The notes: generated by a model not told the origin, from the sequence alone. A DNA stretch of 64,000 nt from Aerococcus sp. (GCA_030528155.1 JAUMZL010000007.1:5430-69429); one strand, 5' to 3'; shown: positions 25,365-34,509, numbered from the stretch's first letter. Translations and numbers: made by a program.

Positions 25365-26702
25365 TTATTTGTTCCAAGCTAGGGCGCCCATTGGATCCCA
25401 AGGTTTTAATTGAATAGGTTCTTGTCCATATTCTTTTAATTCTTCTTCGGTCACATATTTTTCTGGCACGGTAATTTGGTAAGTATATTCGTCAAACCAT
25501 TCATCAGACATCGAGTAGAATCCTTTATGTCCCACCTTATCTCCCCAGCTGTTTTCAACTTTCCAGGTCAATGGTTGGCCATTTTCATCCAAATCAACCC
25601 CAGATAATACCATCGCATGGGTCAACATGCTGACAGAGTAGTCCAAGCGTTCTGCTTTGGTCATTTCGAAGGTTTCGCCTAACGTGTCTTTGTAGGCAAA
25701 GATGTTCATGTCCATTATCCCAGAGTCACGTTCCGTCAACTTCGTCACATCGCAACCGAACCATACCGGTTTACCATCTTTGATAGCGCGAATGGCTGCT
25801 TGTTTGATTTCATCAATCTCAACGTTCAAGTATTTCACTGGGCGTTCTTCTGCCGCAGATCCTAAATACTGAACAGTGTAGGTCTTATGGTATGGTTTGT
25901 CAGCGGTTGGTGCATTGATCAAGCTCACCATATGTTCGACATCAATTCCTCCATATTGTTGGAAGAATTCTTGTGGTGTGATCCCTTCGATCTTGTGGAA
26001 GTTATCATCTTTGTCACGGTAAGCGTAGTCAAATTTTTCTGGAACAGGCCCTAAGGTTTTTACCAGATATTGGTAAACGAAGTAGAGCTGTTCATCACGT
26101 TTAGCTTCCAATTCTTCCGTAGTCGCGCCATTTTGATACATCTTACGCAACACACTCGCAAACTCACGCAGTTTGTCGGTCAGGATGTTATTCATTTCTG
26201 AAATGGTATTAGAAGAATGGAAGGTTTCTGGCATGATGCTCTTTGGCACAGCACCGTATTTATGTAACAACCCAGCGAACATTTCCCATTGTCCCCCATC
26301 TTCAATTGGCGCTTGCAATAAGTGCCAGATTAAGCGAGAGTCTTGTGGTTCTTCCACGGTTTCGATGATGCTAGTGAGGAAGTAGTTGGATTTCTCCAGT
26401 TTATCCCAGAACAGTGGGTAGTTTTGAGAGAACTCAAAGTTTTCCACGTTCATTTCACTCATCGTGTGCACACGAGCGGTGTTCAAGGCTGAGAACATCC
26501 AGCAACGCCCGCTCCGTTTTTGGTTGGTGATTTCGCCATGTTTGGTTTCTTCTGAGAAGGAGAACGTGTGTTGGCGTTTCACTTCCAGGTCAATGCTCGA
26601 TTTATTGATCCCATTTTCAGCAATCGCATGTGCAGAAGCCAAATTCGCAGGGTTCGCATTAAATTGATCTTTGTATTTCTTCAACAATTCTTTCGTAAGC
26701 AT
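25365..26702 (-). CDS. pepC: C1B cysteine aminopeptidase (PepC/bleomycin hydrolase family), paralog 1
   Basis: A 445-residue papain-like peptidase of family C1B. The catalytic Cys67 is in RSGRCWMFSALN, the His in SMLTHAMVLSGVD near residue 370, and the Asn in WKVENSWGDK near 392. Members form hexameric rings in the cytosol and remove N-terminal residues. AAAGGAGG precedes the ATG. It follows its paralog by 99 bases, across a perfect inverted repeat. The C terminus ends GALAWNK, as in PepC, where the last residues reach into the active site. Confidence 0.93.
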   Translation of the reverse strand: MLTKELLKKYKDQFNANPANLASAHAIAENGINKSSIDLEVKRQHTFSFSEETKHGEITNQKRSGRCWMFSALNTARVHTMSEMNVENFEFSQNYPLFWDKLEKSNYFLTSIIETVEEPQDSRLIWHLLQAPIEDGGQWEMFAGLLHKYGAVPKSIMPETFHSSNTISEMNNILTDKLREFASVLRKMYQNGATTEELEAKRDEQLYFVYQYLVKTLGPVPEKFDYAYRDKDDNFHKIEGITPQEFFQQYGGIDVEHMVSLINAPTADKPYHKTYTVQYLGSAAEERPVKYLNVEIDEIKQAAIRAIKDGKPVWFGCDVTKLTERDSGIMDMNIFAYKDTLGETFEMTKAERLDYSVSMLTHAMVLSGVDLDENGQPLTWKVENSWGDKVGHKGFYSMSDEWFDEYTYQITVPEKYVTEEELKEYGQEPIQLKPWDPMGALAWNK

Positions 26703-26747
26703 TATTGAAAACCTCCTTTAAAACCATTAAGCCTCATTTTTGGTTAT

Positions 26748-26780
26748 TTGCGATCCTTTAGGGCCTCAAAGGATCGCAAA
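26748..26780. repeat. 13-bp inverted repeat between the pepC paralogs
   Basis: TTTGCGATCCTTT and AAAGGATCGCAAA flank a GGGCCTC-like loop. No T run follows on the minus strand, so it may reduce read-through, serve as an RNA processing site, or act as an operator for the downstream paralog. Confidence 0.7.
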
Positions 26781-26801
26781 TTCATGCCTCAAGGGGACGT
26801 T

Positions 26802-28118
26802 CTACATGAACGGATCCCACATTTCCAATTCGATTGGGTCTTGTTTTGCCTGTTCAATGATTTCACTATCGAGATAGCGGTTTGGTACGGCTAATTCATA
26901 AACAAATTGGTCAAACCATTCATCACTCATCGAGAAGACACCATCTTTACCATTCTTTTCACCCCAGGAGTTTTCAATCTTCCAGGTTAATGGTTTACCA
27001 TTTTGGTCAAGATCCACCCCTACTAAGTTCATGGCATGCGTAATCGCCGCCACATGGTATTCCAGCATTTGTCCTTTGTCGAGCGTGACTTTGCGGCCAA
27101 GCGTTTCATCGTAAGCATAAATGTCGCTATCCAGAATTCCCAATTCACGTGCTGCTAATGTTGTCACGTCGCAAGCAAACCACAATGGCGTATTATCTTT
27201 AATTGCCTTGATCGCGGCTTCTTTGAGCACTTCGATTGGTTTATGTAAGAATTTCAATCCCCCTGCTTCATAAACGGAATAGAGATTCTTCAAAGTGTAG
27301 GTCTTGTCATATGGCCGACCTTCCATTGGTGCATTGATCAAGTTCGTCATATCATCGAAATCAACCCCCACATACTCGTTAAAGAAGTCTTGTGGTGTGA
27401 TATTCTCAATTTTATGGAACTTGTCGTCATCATCACGGTAACTATATGTGAAGGTTTTTGGCACTTGTCCAAACGCTTTTACCAACAAGGTGTAAACAAA
27501 GTAAAGTTGCTCATCCTTCTTCGCCTGGATGGTGGCATCATCCGCACCGTCTTTCACTAGTGTGCGTAATTCAAAGGCAAATTGACGCAAGAAGGCATTG
27601 AGAATCTTATTGAATTCAGTGGTATCTTCTGAGTTATGCGTCTCTGGCATGATTGCTGCCGGTACATTACCATATTTCTTAAGCAGGCCGGTCGCAAATT
27701 CCCAATATCCGCCATCATCGGCACCTGAGGTAAGGATAGCCATCACTTCACGATCGCTGGTTGGTTTATCCGCTGTTTTAAGGATATTTTCCAGGAAAGT
27801 ATTACTCTTCTCCAACTTGTCATAGAAGATGGTGTAGGTTTTAGAAAAATCAAATTTTTTATCTTTTAATTTTTCCATGGTTTGGATGCGTGAAGAATTC
27901 AGCGCAGCAAACATCCAGCACCGTCCGCTGTGTTTTTGGTTGGTGATAGGGCCTTGTTTCGTCTCGTCTGAGAACATGAACGAGTGACGACGTTTGGTCT
28001 CTAAATTCAAGCTGGCTTTTTTGAAGCCTACTGCTTGGATAGCGTGTTCAACCGCTGCATTAGCAGGTTCTTGGTTATAGCGCTGCTCAAATTGAGCCAA
28101 CAATTCTTCCTTAATCAT
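26802..28118 (-). CDS. C1B cysteine aminopeptidase (PepC/bleomycin hydrolase family), paralog 2
   Basis: A 438-residue homolog of the neighbouring gene, with Cys67 in HSGRCWMFAALN, His in AAITHAMNLVGVD and Asn in WKIENSWGEKNGK. The two are collinear throughout but differ in many surface positions, so this is an old tandem duplication. The C terminus ends MWDPFM and lacks the tail seen in paralog 1. In bleomycin-hydrolase-like enzymes the C-terminal arm limits cleavage to one residue at a time, so a changed arm could mean a different (PepE/PepG-like endopeptidase) specificity. That last point is inference. Confidence 0.9.
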   Translation of the reverse strand: MIKEELLAQFEQRYNQEPANAAVEHAIQAVGFKKASLNLETKRRHSFMFSDETKQGPITNQKHSGRCWMFAALNSSRIQTMEKLKDKKFDFSKTYTIFYDKLEKSNTFLENILKTADKPTSDREVMAILTSGADDGGYWEFATGLLKKYGNVPAAIMPETHNSEDTTEFNKILNAFLRQFAFELRTLVKDGADDATIQAKKDEQLYFVYTLLVKAFGQVPKTFTYSYRDDDDKFHKIENITPQDFFNEYVGVDFDDMTNLINAPMEGRPYDKTYTLKNLYSVYEAGGLKFLHKPIEVLKEAAIKAIKDNTPLWFACDVTTLAARELGILDSDIYAYDETLGRKVTLDKGQMLEYHVAAITHAMNLVGVDLDQNGKPLTWKIENSWGEKNGKDGVFSMSDEWFDQFVYELAVPNRYLDSEIIEQAKQDPIELEMWDPFM

Positions 28119-28282
28119 TCAATCACCTTTCCTTCATACCATATTAACGGCAATAATGTTACCTAACTTAATGCGTGGACATTGAATTTTCTGAAAAATA
28201 ACTCGACAAGAAGCTCTCGCCATACACTGCTATCCGTGTACGACGAGAGGCAAACTTTTCCATCTAACTGACGCTACCGTTA

Positions 28283-29014
28283 CTACATGTCAATATCGGC
28301 TGTGTAGTAAACGTTTTGAACGTCGTCGTCATCTTCGAGGCGGTCAATCAAGTTTTGGAAAGTCGTGAGCTTGTCAGCTGGCACTTCCATCATGGTCTTA
28401 GGCACCATGGTCAATTCTGCACTTGCAAATTTGAACCCTTGCTCTTCCAAGGCATCGCGGACACTGCCGAAATCAGTGGCTTCGGTGTAGATTTCGTAAA
28501 CATCATCAGATGTTTCCATATCTTCGGCACCAGCTTCCAGAGCAGCCATCAACATGCTGTCTTCATCGATTTCATAGTTTTCCCGATCAATGGCTAAATA
28601 GCCTTTACGGTCGAACATGTAAGACACTGAACCCGATTCACCGAGGTTTCCGCCATTCTTGTTGAAGATGGTGCGGACATTGCTCAAGGTACGGTTGGTA
28701 TTATCAGTCAGCGTTTCCACATAAACTGCAATTCCATTTGGACCGTAACCTTCATAAGTCACTTCATCGTAGTTTTCAGTATCGCCATTGTTGCCACCCT
28801 TAGCAACGGCACGTTCAACATTTGATTTTGGCATGTTCGCAGATTTTGCTTTATCCATGGCCATCCGCAATGCTGGGTTAGCATCAGGGTCAGGACCACC
28901 ATTCTTCACTGCCATATAAATTTCACGCGAAATTTTTTGGAATGTCTTTGCACGTTTTGCGTCTTCTGCGCCTTTTGTGTTTTTAATCTTGCTCCATTTA
29001 TTATGTCCTGACAC
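28283..29014 (-). CDS. yebC: YebC/PmpR-family protein
   Basis: A 243-residue cytoplasmic protein with the diagnostic start MSGHNKWSKIKNTKGAEDAKRA, the KSANMPKSNVERAVAKGG motif, and the GYGPNGIAVYVETLTDNTNRT core. Members were described as transcriptional regulators; recent work links YebC-type proteins to translation of proline-rich stretches. It is monocistronic. A hairpin without a T run (CTCTCG...CGAGAG at about 28212-28248) follows the stop codon. Confidence 0.96.
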   Translation of the reverse strand: MSGHNKWSKIKNTKGAEDAKRAKTFQKISREIYMAVKNGGPDPDANPALRMAMDKAKSANMPKSNVERAVAKGGNNGDTENYDEVTYEGYGPNGIAVYVETLTDNTNRTLSNVRTIFNKNGGNLGESGSVSYMFDRKGYLAIDRENYEIDEDSMLMAALEAGAEDMETSDDVYEIYTEATDFGSVRDALEEQGFKFASAELTMVPKTMMEVPADKLTTFQNLIDRLEDDDDVQNVYYTADIDM

Positions 29015-29325
29015 GACATATACCCTCTTTCGATATATATTTCACGGTATCTATTTTATCAAAGAACGACAGGCAATGCTAGAGGAATTCACATTTCCCA
29101 CTTCCTGGCTATTAACCAAAAAACTGATGGTATCAAACCACCAGTTTTTCACTAATCTTTTTCTCCATCTTAAGAAACAAACAGCTGCCCTATACTTGTT
29201 GTGTTTATTTCATACTATTTTAACAGCAAGATGCTTTTATTGCCCATTGTTGCCAAGCAAACATTCCCCACTTTATTAGCCAATACGCACTATCAGCTAA
29301 TCTTCAAAAGCAGTCCCCCACTGAT
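29015..29325. other. Intergenic with an orphan terminator
   Basis: No gene is supported. The only clear element is the bidirectional hairpin at 29118-29149. The yebC promoter must lie at the left end. Confidence 0.5.
29118..29149. terminator. Bidirectional terminator
   Basis: AAAAACTG-TGGT and ACCA-CAGTTTTT pair around ATCAA. It most likely ends the isochorismatase-family transcript, about 180 bases after its stop codon. Confidence 0.8.
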
Positions 29326-29874
29326 CTAATCGGCTAAAACTTCAGCTGTCGTCTTGTTTTCACCCATCATTGGGAAAATCGTATTAAGCGCAAACTCATG
29401 CTGCTCAACTTTTGGTGCAGCCATCGCATCGGTAACGAAGGTCAATTCATAACCGAGCTGATAGGCGTCACGCGCGGCACTGTCGATACCTACATGCGTA
29501 GAAATCCCGACGAATACCACGCGCTTGATGTGATGACGTCGCAACTCTAGATCCAAATCTGTCCCGAAGAAGGCACTGAACCCACGCTTCGTGATCACAT
29601 AGGCATCATTAGCCATGGTCAGGCGCGGATCAAAATCAGCAAAATGCGCCTCGTCATTGGAGAGGGCACGCAGTTTTTTATCTCCCGGCAATTGATCTTT
29701 ATCGTCCAAAAAATCAGAGTGAACATACGCTAAAAACCCACCCTGTGCTTGGGCTTGCTCGATCAATTGATTAGTACGAGCAATAATCTCATCTGAGCGG
29801 TTAGGTTTCACATCGACAGACGTCACGCCTCGTTGCAAATCAATCATCACTAAGGCTGTATTTTCCCAATTCAT
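29326..29874 (-). CDS. Isochorismatase-fold hydrolase lacking the nucleophilic Cys
   Basis: A 182-residue single-domain protein of the isochorismatase/cysteine hydrolase family. The N-terminal Asp is in ALVMIDLQRGV and the central Lys in AYVITKRGFSAFFGTDL. The loop that carries the nucleophilic Cys in nicotinamidase-like enzymes reads VGISTHVGIDSAARDAY: the Cys position is Gly, as in true isochorismatases of the EntB/PhzD type, which use Asp alone. The start is the ATG at 29874 behind AAAGGAG. It follows lactate oxidase in the same direction, separated by a terminator. The substrate is unknown. Confidence 0.88.
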   Translation of the reverse strand: MNWENTALVMIDLQRGVTSVDVKPNRSDEIIARTNQLIEQAQAQGGFLAYVHSDFLDDKDQLPGDKKLRALSNDEAHFADFDPRLTMANDAYVITKRGFSAFFGTDLDLELRRHHIKRVVFVGISTHVGIDSAARDAYQLGYELTFVTDAMAAPKVEQHEFALNTIFPMMGENKTTAEVLAD

Positions 29875-29925
29875 CGTTTCCACTCCTTTAGTTTCATTAC
29901 TAGTTATCGCAATGGTTATTTTGTT

Positions 29926-29956
29926 AAAAAAGGCCGGGATGATTCCCAGCCTTTTT
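29926..29956. terminator. Terminator of the lactate oxidase gene
   Basis: AAAAAGGC-GGGA and TCCC-GCCTTTTT stem with a short loop, flanked by A and T runs. It lies 17 bases beyond the oxidase stop codon. Confidence 0.9.
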
Positions 29957-29972
29957 CATTTATTTTACTTGA

Positions 29973-31079
29973 TTATTTTTTCAAATCACGTAAAGTTGTC
30001 TTTTTGATAGCTTCGATAGTGGTAGCTCCTGTCAATTGCATATCGATAGACAATTCCTTGTTGAAGTATTCAATGACTTCACGAACCCCTTCTGCGCCAC
30101 CATTAGCCAGTCCATACATGAATGGACGCCCAATACCAACAAAGTCTGCACCGAGCGCTAAGGCTTTGAAGACGTGAGACCCACGACGAACCCCGGAGTC
30201 CATAATCACAGGGACACGATGGTTAACCGTTTTGGCAATTTCTGGCAAAACAGTGATTGGAGCTGGCGTGCCATCTACCTGACGTCCACCATGGTTAGAG
30301 ACATAAATCCCTTTAGCCCCTGCTTGAATGGCCATTTCAGCATCTTCACTAGACATAACGCCCTTAACGATAACTGGCAAATCAGCCATTTCACTCAAGC
30401 GTTGAATGTCTTCTGGGGTGATTTCTTGTGCTGCTTCGTTGTAGAGGTCAAATACGGTCTTCCCTGACCCATCTTGTGAGTATTTTTCCAAGATTTTCAT
30501 TGGCACCGGATAAGAGAACCCAGCGCGCATGTCACGTTCGCGGTAGCCTCCAACCGTGGCATCAGCAGTCAGCATAATGGCGCTAACCCCATTATCGTGG
30601 GCTTCTTCCAACATCCGTTTGTTCAAATCCCAGTCTTTGTTGAGGTAGAGACCGAATACTTGTGGGAACCCTTTGTTTTCAGCAGCCACTTCACTAAAGT
30701 CGCTGTTCCCGTACGTACTGAATCCCATGACGGCACCGGCCATCGCTGCCCCGCGCGCAGTTGCCACCTCAGCACCGGAATTAGCGAGTCCGTGCGCCGC
30801 TAATGGTGGCAAAATGATAGGGGTATTTACTTCCTTACCGAAGAAAGTGGTATGCAAGTCTGGGTTACTCTTACCGGTCAAGACATGAGAAATAATCCCA
30901 TAGTCGTAGAAGGCACGCGTGTTTTCCTTAAGAGACCATTCTTCTTCTGCCCCTGCTTCAATATAAGCAAATCCACCGCGCGGTAAGATCTGTTCGGTTT
31001 GTTTTCTCAAATCGTCCACATTAAAGAAATGCAATTCGCCTTCACGATCACTTTGTTGATAGCCATTTACTGTCGTCAC
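29973..31079 (-). CDS. lox: L-lactate oxidase (FMN alpha-hydroxy acid oxidase)
   Basis: A 368-residue cytoplasmic flavoenzyme: L-lactate + O2 gives pyruvate + H2O2. Family residues seen: the Tyr in GGFAYIEAGA, PLAAHGLA with the Ala typical of lactate rather than glycolate oxidase, the Tyr in FGLYLNKD, the Arg in TADATVGGYRERD, the Lys in VIVKGV, the His/Arg pair in SNHGGRQ, and the FMN phosphate loop DSGVRRGSHV...GIGRPFMYGL. The start is best read as the GTG at 31079, ten bases after GGAGG. It follows pyruvate oxidase, which consumes its product. A long inverted repeat lies in its 5' region. Confidence 0.9.
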   Translation of the reverse strand: MTTVNGYQQSDREGELHFFNVDDLRKQTEQILPRGGFAYIEAGAEEEWSLKENTRAFYDYGIISHVLTGKSNPDLHTTFFGKEVNTPIILPPLAAHGLANSGAEVATARGAAMAGAVMGFSTYGNSDFSEVAAENKGFPQVFGLYLNKDWDLNKRMLEEAHDNGVSAIMLTADATVGGYRERDMRAGFSYPVPMKILEKYSQDGSGKTVFDLYNEAAQEITPEDIQRLSEMADLPVIVKGVMSSEDAEMAIQAGAKGIYVSNHGGRQVDGTPAPITVLPEIAKTVNHRVPVIMDSGVRRGSHVFKALALGADFVGIGRPFMYGLANGGAEGVREVIEYFNKELSIDMQLTGATTIEAIKKTTLRDLKK

Positions 31080-31088
31080 TGATATCAA

Positions 31089-31404
31089 TCCTCCATATCT
31101 ATCAATTTTTCACGGTGTTGAATAGCATTGGTGGAACCAAAAGGCACCTTACCATTTTGGCTCCACCATGCTCTTAAAAACACGTGATCAACGTCTGCGA
31201 CGTTGAAACGATATTACCTTTTAAAATCTATGCGTTCCGTCTATTTTATAGAGCGACGGCCTCTATTACGTTTAAATGGGTGCATTGCTCATGGATAAGT
31301 GAATGAAAAATGCCCTATCCTTCACTCCCAATTAGAACCTCTTTCACACTGAAATCTGTCTACGATTTCGTCATTCACATACAGAAGCCACTTAAGCTTC
31401 TTGC
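31089..31404. other. Gap between spxB and lox holding a long inverted repeat
   Basis: No gene is seen in these 316 bases. The inverted repeat at 31129-31168 is the main structure. A small AAGAAGC/GCTTCT hairpin lies just after the spxB stop (about 31383-31402) without a T run. Confidence 0.5.
31129..31168. repeat. 14-bp inverted repeat upstream of lactate oxidase
   Basis: TGGTGGAACCAAAA and TTTTGGCTCCACCA pair over 14 positions with one mismatch around a 12-base loop. It lies 50-90 bases upstream of the lox start. There is no T run on either strand, so an operator or a 5'-leader hairpin is more likely than a terminator. Confidence 0.7.
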
Positions 31405-33138
31405 CTATTCTTCACCTTTTAAGAAGTCGGTTAACGGAATGAGTCCTTCTGTTTGATAGGTTTCAGCAAATTCACGAACCGCTTCTTCACCATGAACGGC
31501 TGGGTCTAATTTCAACTGTTCTACTGGCAATGGACGATCATCGGTAATCTTCGCATTAATCACAACTGGTCCGTCGACTTCTTGTGCTTGCTTGAAGGCT
31601 GCCTTCAAATCAGCCACGTTATCCACGTCAAAACCGGTAGCCCCTAGTGCGGTTGCTGCTGCCCCAAATTCGGCGTCAATCAAATCAACACCAGAATGTG
31701 GTTGTTTCGTATCGTCTTGTTCTGCTTCGATGAATCCAAGTGATTTATTGGTTAAAACCACATTGATGACGTGGTGGTTGTATTTCACTTGAGTGAGCAC
31801 ATCTGGGAAGACCATTGCCCAACCCCCGTCACCAGAGATTGACCAGACTTGACGATCTGGGTAGTAGGATTTTGCTCCAATAGCCGCTGGTAGGCCATAA
31901 CCCATCGTGGCATACCAACCACTCGTGGTGAATTGTTGGTTTTTGGAGATGTCTAGCAGACGAACCCCATCAATGGTGACATTGCCGACATCCGTTTGGA
32001 AGATCGCATCATCGGTAGCAATGGCATTAATTTCTTTGAAGACGGATTCAACGGCTAATGGTGTGGATTCAATGTCTGCACGTTTAGCTAGCCATTCTAC
32101 CCAGTTTTGTTTGTTCTTCAAGGTAGCTTCATACCATGGGGTTGCTGGCAATTCTTCGCCAATGGCTAATAACGCTTTAACCGTTGCTTTCGCATCCGCT
32201 TGAATAGCTAAATCAACAAAGTGACGACGACCAAATTTTGAACCATCAATATCTACTTGGATGTATTTAGCCTCTTTTGGAATAAAGAAACCTTGGAATG
32301 GCATGTCAGAACCTAAGAAAATAACAGCATCCGTATTTTGAGCGGTTTCTACCCCAGGTTTGGTTGCCACACGGCCAGCTGGTCCCATGTATTCTGGTGC
32401 ATTGTCAGGAACGATGCCTTTACCAAGCGCAGAACTCATGATTGGAGCCTTCAGCATTTTGGCTAAGTCCAAAATTTCTTGACGAGCGCCCCGTGCCCCT
32501 TGCCCAATGTAGATCAATGGACGCTTAGCTGCTTTCAAGATATTCCAAGCCTTTTGGATGGATTCTGGGTTTGGCTGGATTGGCATTGGTTTTTGGAACA
32601 AGTTGGCGCTGGAGACATAATTATCCTCAATCTCTGCCCAACCGAGATCTTTAGGAATCGTGACAACAGCGACGCCTTTCTTCGCATAAGCTTCACGAAT
32701 GGCTTCGTCCACAACTGCTGGCAATTGTTCAGCTGTCATTGCGGTCCGGTTGTACACACTCACATCAGCGAACATTGGGTTTTCATTCATTTCTTGGAAG
32801 AAACTCGTGTTCATGTTAAAGGTCGGTACCTGGCCAATCAACGCCAGTACTGGCACGTGGTCATATTGGGCATCGTACAAGCCGTTCAATAAATGCACAG
32901 CGCCCGGGCCGGCAGATCCGAAGGTAACCCCAATTTTACCGGTGACTTTAGCTTCCCCAACAGCTGCCAAAGCGCCCACTTCTTCATGACGCACTTGGAC
33001 ATAGTTAAGGGTTTCTCTGCGATTATGGATTGCATTCATTGTTGAGTCAAAAGAACCACCTGGTAAGCCGTAAATATTCTTAACTCCCCATGATTCGATG
33101 ACTTTAAGCATCGCATCGGACGCATTAATCTTTGCCAT
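31405..33138 (-). CDS. spxB: Pyruvate oxidase (acetyl-phosphate- and H2O2-forming)
   Basis: A 577-residue ThDP/FAD enzyme: pyruvate + phosphate + O2 gives acetyl phosphate, CO2 and H2O2. The N-terminal ThDP-binding domain has YGLPGGSFDS and the catalytic Glu in RHEEVGALAA (residues 52-53). A central FAD domain follows. The C-terminal ThDP/Mg motif is GDGGWAMVFPDVLTQV...NVVLTNKS (GDG...N spacing). Its resemblance to Lactobacillus Pox/streptococcal SpxB is stronger than to acetolactate synthase, as shown by FGSAGPGAVHLLNGLYDA and SFFQEMNE. GAGGAGG precedes the ATG. It lies in one direction with the MarR, beta-helix and lactate oxidase genes. Confidence 0.95.
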   Translation of the reverse strand: MAKINASDAMLKVIESWGVKNIYGLPGGSFDSTMNAIHNRRETLNYVQVRHEEVGALAAVGEAKVTGKIGVTFGSAGPGAVHLLNGLYDAQYDHVPVLALIGQVPTFNMNTSFFQEMNENPMFADVSVYNRTAMTAEQLPAVVDEAIREAYAKKGVAVVTIPKDLGWAEIEDNYVSSANLFQKPMPIQPNPESIQKAWNILKAAKRPLIYIGQGARGARQEILDLAKMLKAPIMSSALGKGIVPDNAPEYMGPAGRVATKPGVETAQNTDAVIFLGSDMPFQGFFIPKEAKYIQVDIDGSKFGRRHFVDLAIQADAKATVKALLAIGEELPATPWYEATLKNKQNWVEWLAKRADIESTPLAVESVFKEINAIATDDAIFQTDVGNVTIDGVRLLDISKNQQFTTSGWYATMGYGLPAAIGAKSYYPDRQVWSISGDGGWAMVFPDVLTQVKYNHHVINVVLTNKSLGFIEAEQDDTKQPHSGVDLIDAEFGAAATALGATGFDVDNVADLKAAFKQAQEVDGPVVINAKITDDRPLPVEQLKLDPAVHGEEAVREFAETYQTEGLIPLTDFLKGEE

Positions 33139-33204
33139 TCTAATTAATCCTCCTCAAGATTTTTCTCACTATATTAAATATCGCTAGCTACTGACGATTA
33201 GTTC

Positions 33205-34509
33205 TTAGTCTAAATCGAAATGATGTTCCCCTAAGCGACCACCGTCAGCCATTTCATAGTTCTTGCTGTCTTTACCTTTGGAAGTAATCTTGCCATCGAC
33301 CACCATACGATCGATCTCACCACCATCATCAATGATGAAAGTGGTGACTTCATCGCCAGACGTCTTGATGTCGCCAGTCACCTTCAGATCTTCAACGTAG
33401 CCACCTTCTTTAATGCTCAACGCATAAGCAGGCAATTCCACGTTCACTCCTTTAACAAGAGAGTTCCCAAGGCCTCCTTGTGTTTCGATATTGCCGTTGA
33501 TGGTGATTTTTCCAACTTTCTTGGAAACTTGAACCCCAACAGATCCATCGCCATAGGTACGGATGTCTGAGAACGAACCGTTTTCCAGCGTGCCGTCATA
33601 TTGGTTGTACCCTCGTGCACCAAGACCGTATGTTTCAATTGGTGCTGTGGCTACAAAGTTCTTCACGGTACCAAAGTTGACAAAGCCAACACCGGATGGG
33701 CCGTAAGAAATTACGGGAGCATTAATCTTCCAGTCATCAACCGTCCCCCAAGCATCGAGAACCATGTCGTTCACACCAAATGTCACGGTTTCACCATCAT
33801 GCTGAACCAATTTCGCATGAACCCCATTCACAATGAAGATCGCTGCGGTGATGATGTCAGCCACACCAAATGGAATCCGACCGGTACTGTAAACCTTATC
33901 TGTTTGTAAGAGCTCTAATTCGACACGGCCGCCCTTGTCACCAAAACCAGCAACATAAACACCGGAACCAGTGACGGGATGCGCCATCGAACCAATGGAG
34001 ATGTGGGTGGCTTTCAAGGTAATCAGGCTATCAGGATCTGGGTTGAAGTTGTACACGGTCAAAGCCCCTTGTAACACATTCACTCCATATTTTTGTGGTT
34101 GTTCTAAGTAACCACGCGTATCGCTGGTCAAAACATGAATGTCATCCATTACCACGTCTGCTGACATTGAGCCTTTGCGCATAATGAATGAGAATTGCCC
34201 ACTCACGGTCAAGTGATGGAATTCAAAATGGCCCAAGGCTTCATCCAGACCGGTCGTAAATACGGCTTTTTGTTGTTCTGGTGCTTGGATGTTTAAATCG
34301 CTAATCTGATTATCACGCGTCAGTCCAACCCCATCGGAGTGTTCAAACATTAAGGAAGGTAAAACACCATTTTCTTGTGCTTTCCCCTTCAGCGTGGTTT
34401 CTGGTGGCAAAATAATTGCGTGCGTCGCCATAAAGCTCCGCGTGATCTCAATCGTTTTTTCTTGGTTGATTAATGCTTTTTCTAATTCGACAAAACTCTG
34501 AACTTCCAT
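33205..34509 (-). CDS. Cytoplasmic right-handed beta-helix-like protein, function unknown
   Basis: A 434-residue protein without signal peptide or membrane segment. From about residue 70 onward it is built of short beta-strand turns with repeated small or Asn/Gly-rich corners (GVYVAGFGDKGGRVELELLQT, GVGFVNFGTVKNFVATAPIETYGLGARGYNQYDGTLENGSF), the look of a pectate-lyase-like parallel beta-helix. I do not recognise the family or any catalytic site. GAGAGGAAG precedes the ATG. It lies between the MarR gene and pyruvate oxidase, all in one direction with short gaps, so it is probably co-regulated with H2O2-forming metabolism. Confidence 0.7.
   Translation of the reverse strand: MEVQSFVELEKALINQEKTIEITRSFMATHAIILPPETTLKGKAQENGVLPSLMFEHSDGVGLTRDNQISDLNIQAPEQQKAVFTTGLDEALGHFEFHHLTVSGQFSFIMRKGSMSADVVMDDIHVLTSDTRGYLEQPQKYGVNVLQGALTVYNFNPDPDSLITLKATHISIGSMAHPVTGSGVYVAGFGDKGGRVELELLQTDKVYSTGRIPFGVADIITAAIFIVNGVHAKLVQHDGETVTFGVNDMVLDAWGTVDDWKINAPVISYGPSGVGFVNFGTVKNFVATAPIETYGLGARGYNQYDGTLENGSFSDIRTYGDGSVGVQVSKKVGKITINGNIETQGGLGNSLVKGVNVELPAYALSIKEGGYVEDLKVTGDIKTSGDEVTTFIIDDGGEIDRMVVDGKITSKGKDSKNYEMADGGRLGEHHFDLD

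Noticed and set aside
31405-33138. Acetolactate synthase or phosphonopyruvate decarboxylase instead of pyruvate oxidase
   Set aside because: The N-terminal and FAD-region motifs match Pox/SpxB, and lactate oxidase is adjacent; no ilv or als genes are near.
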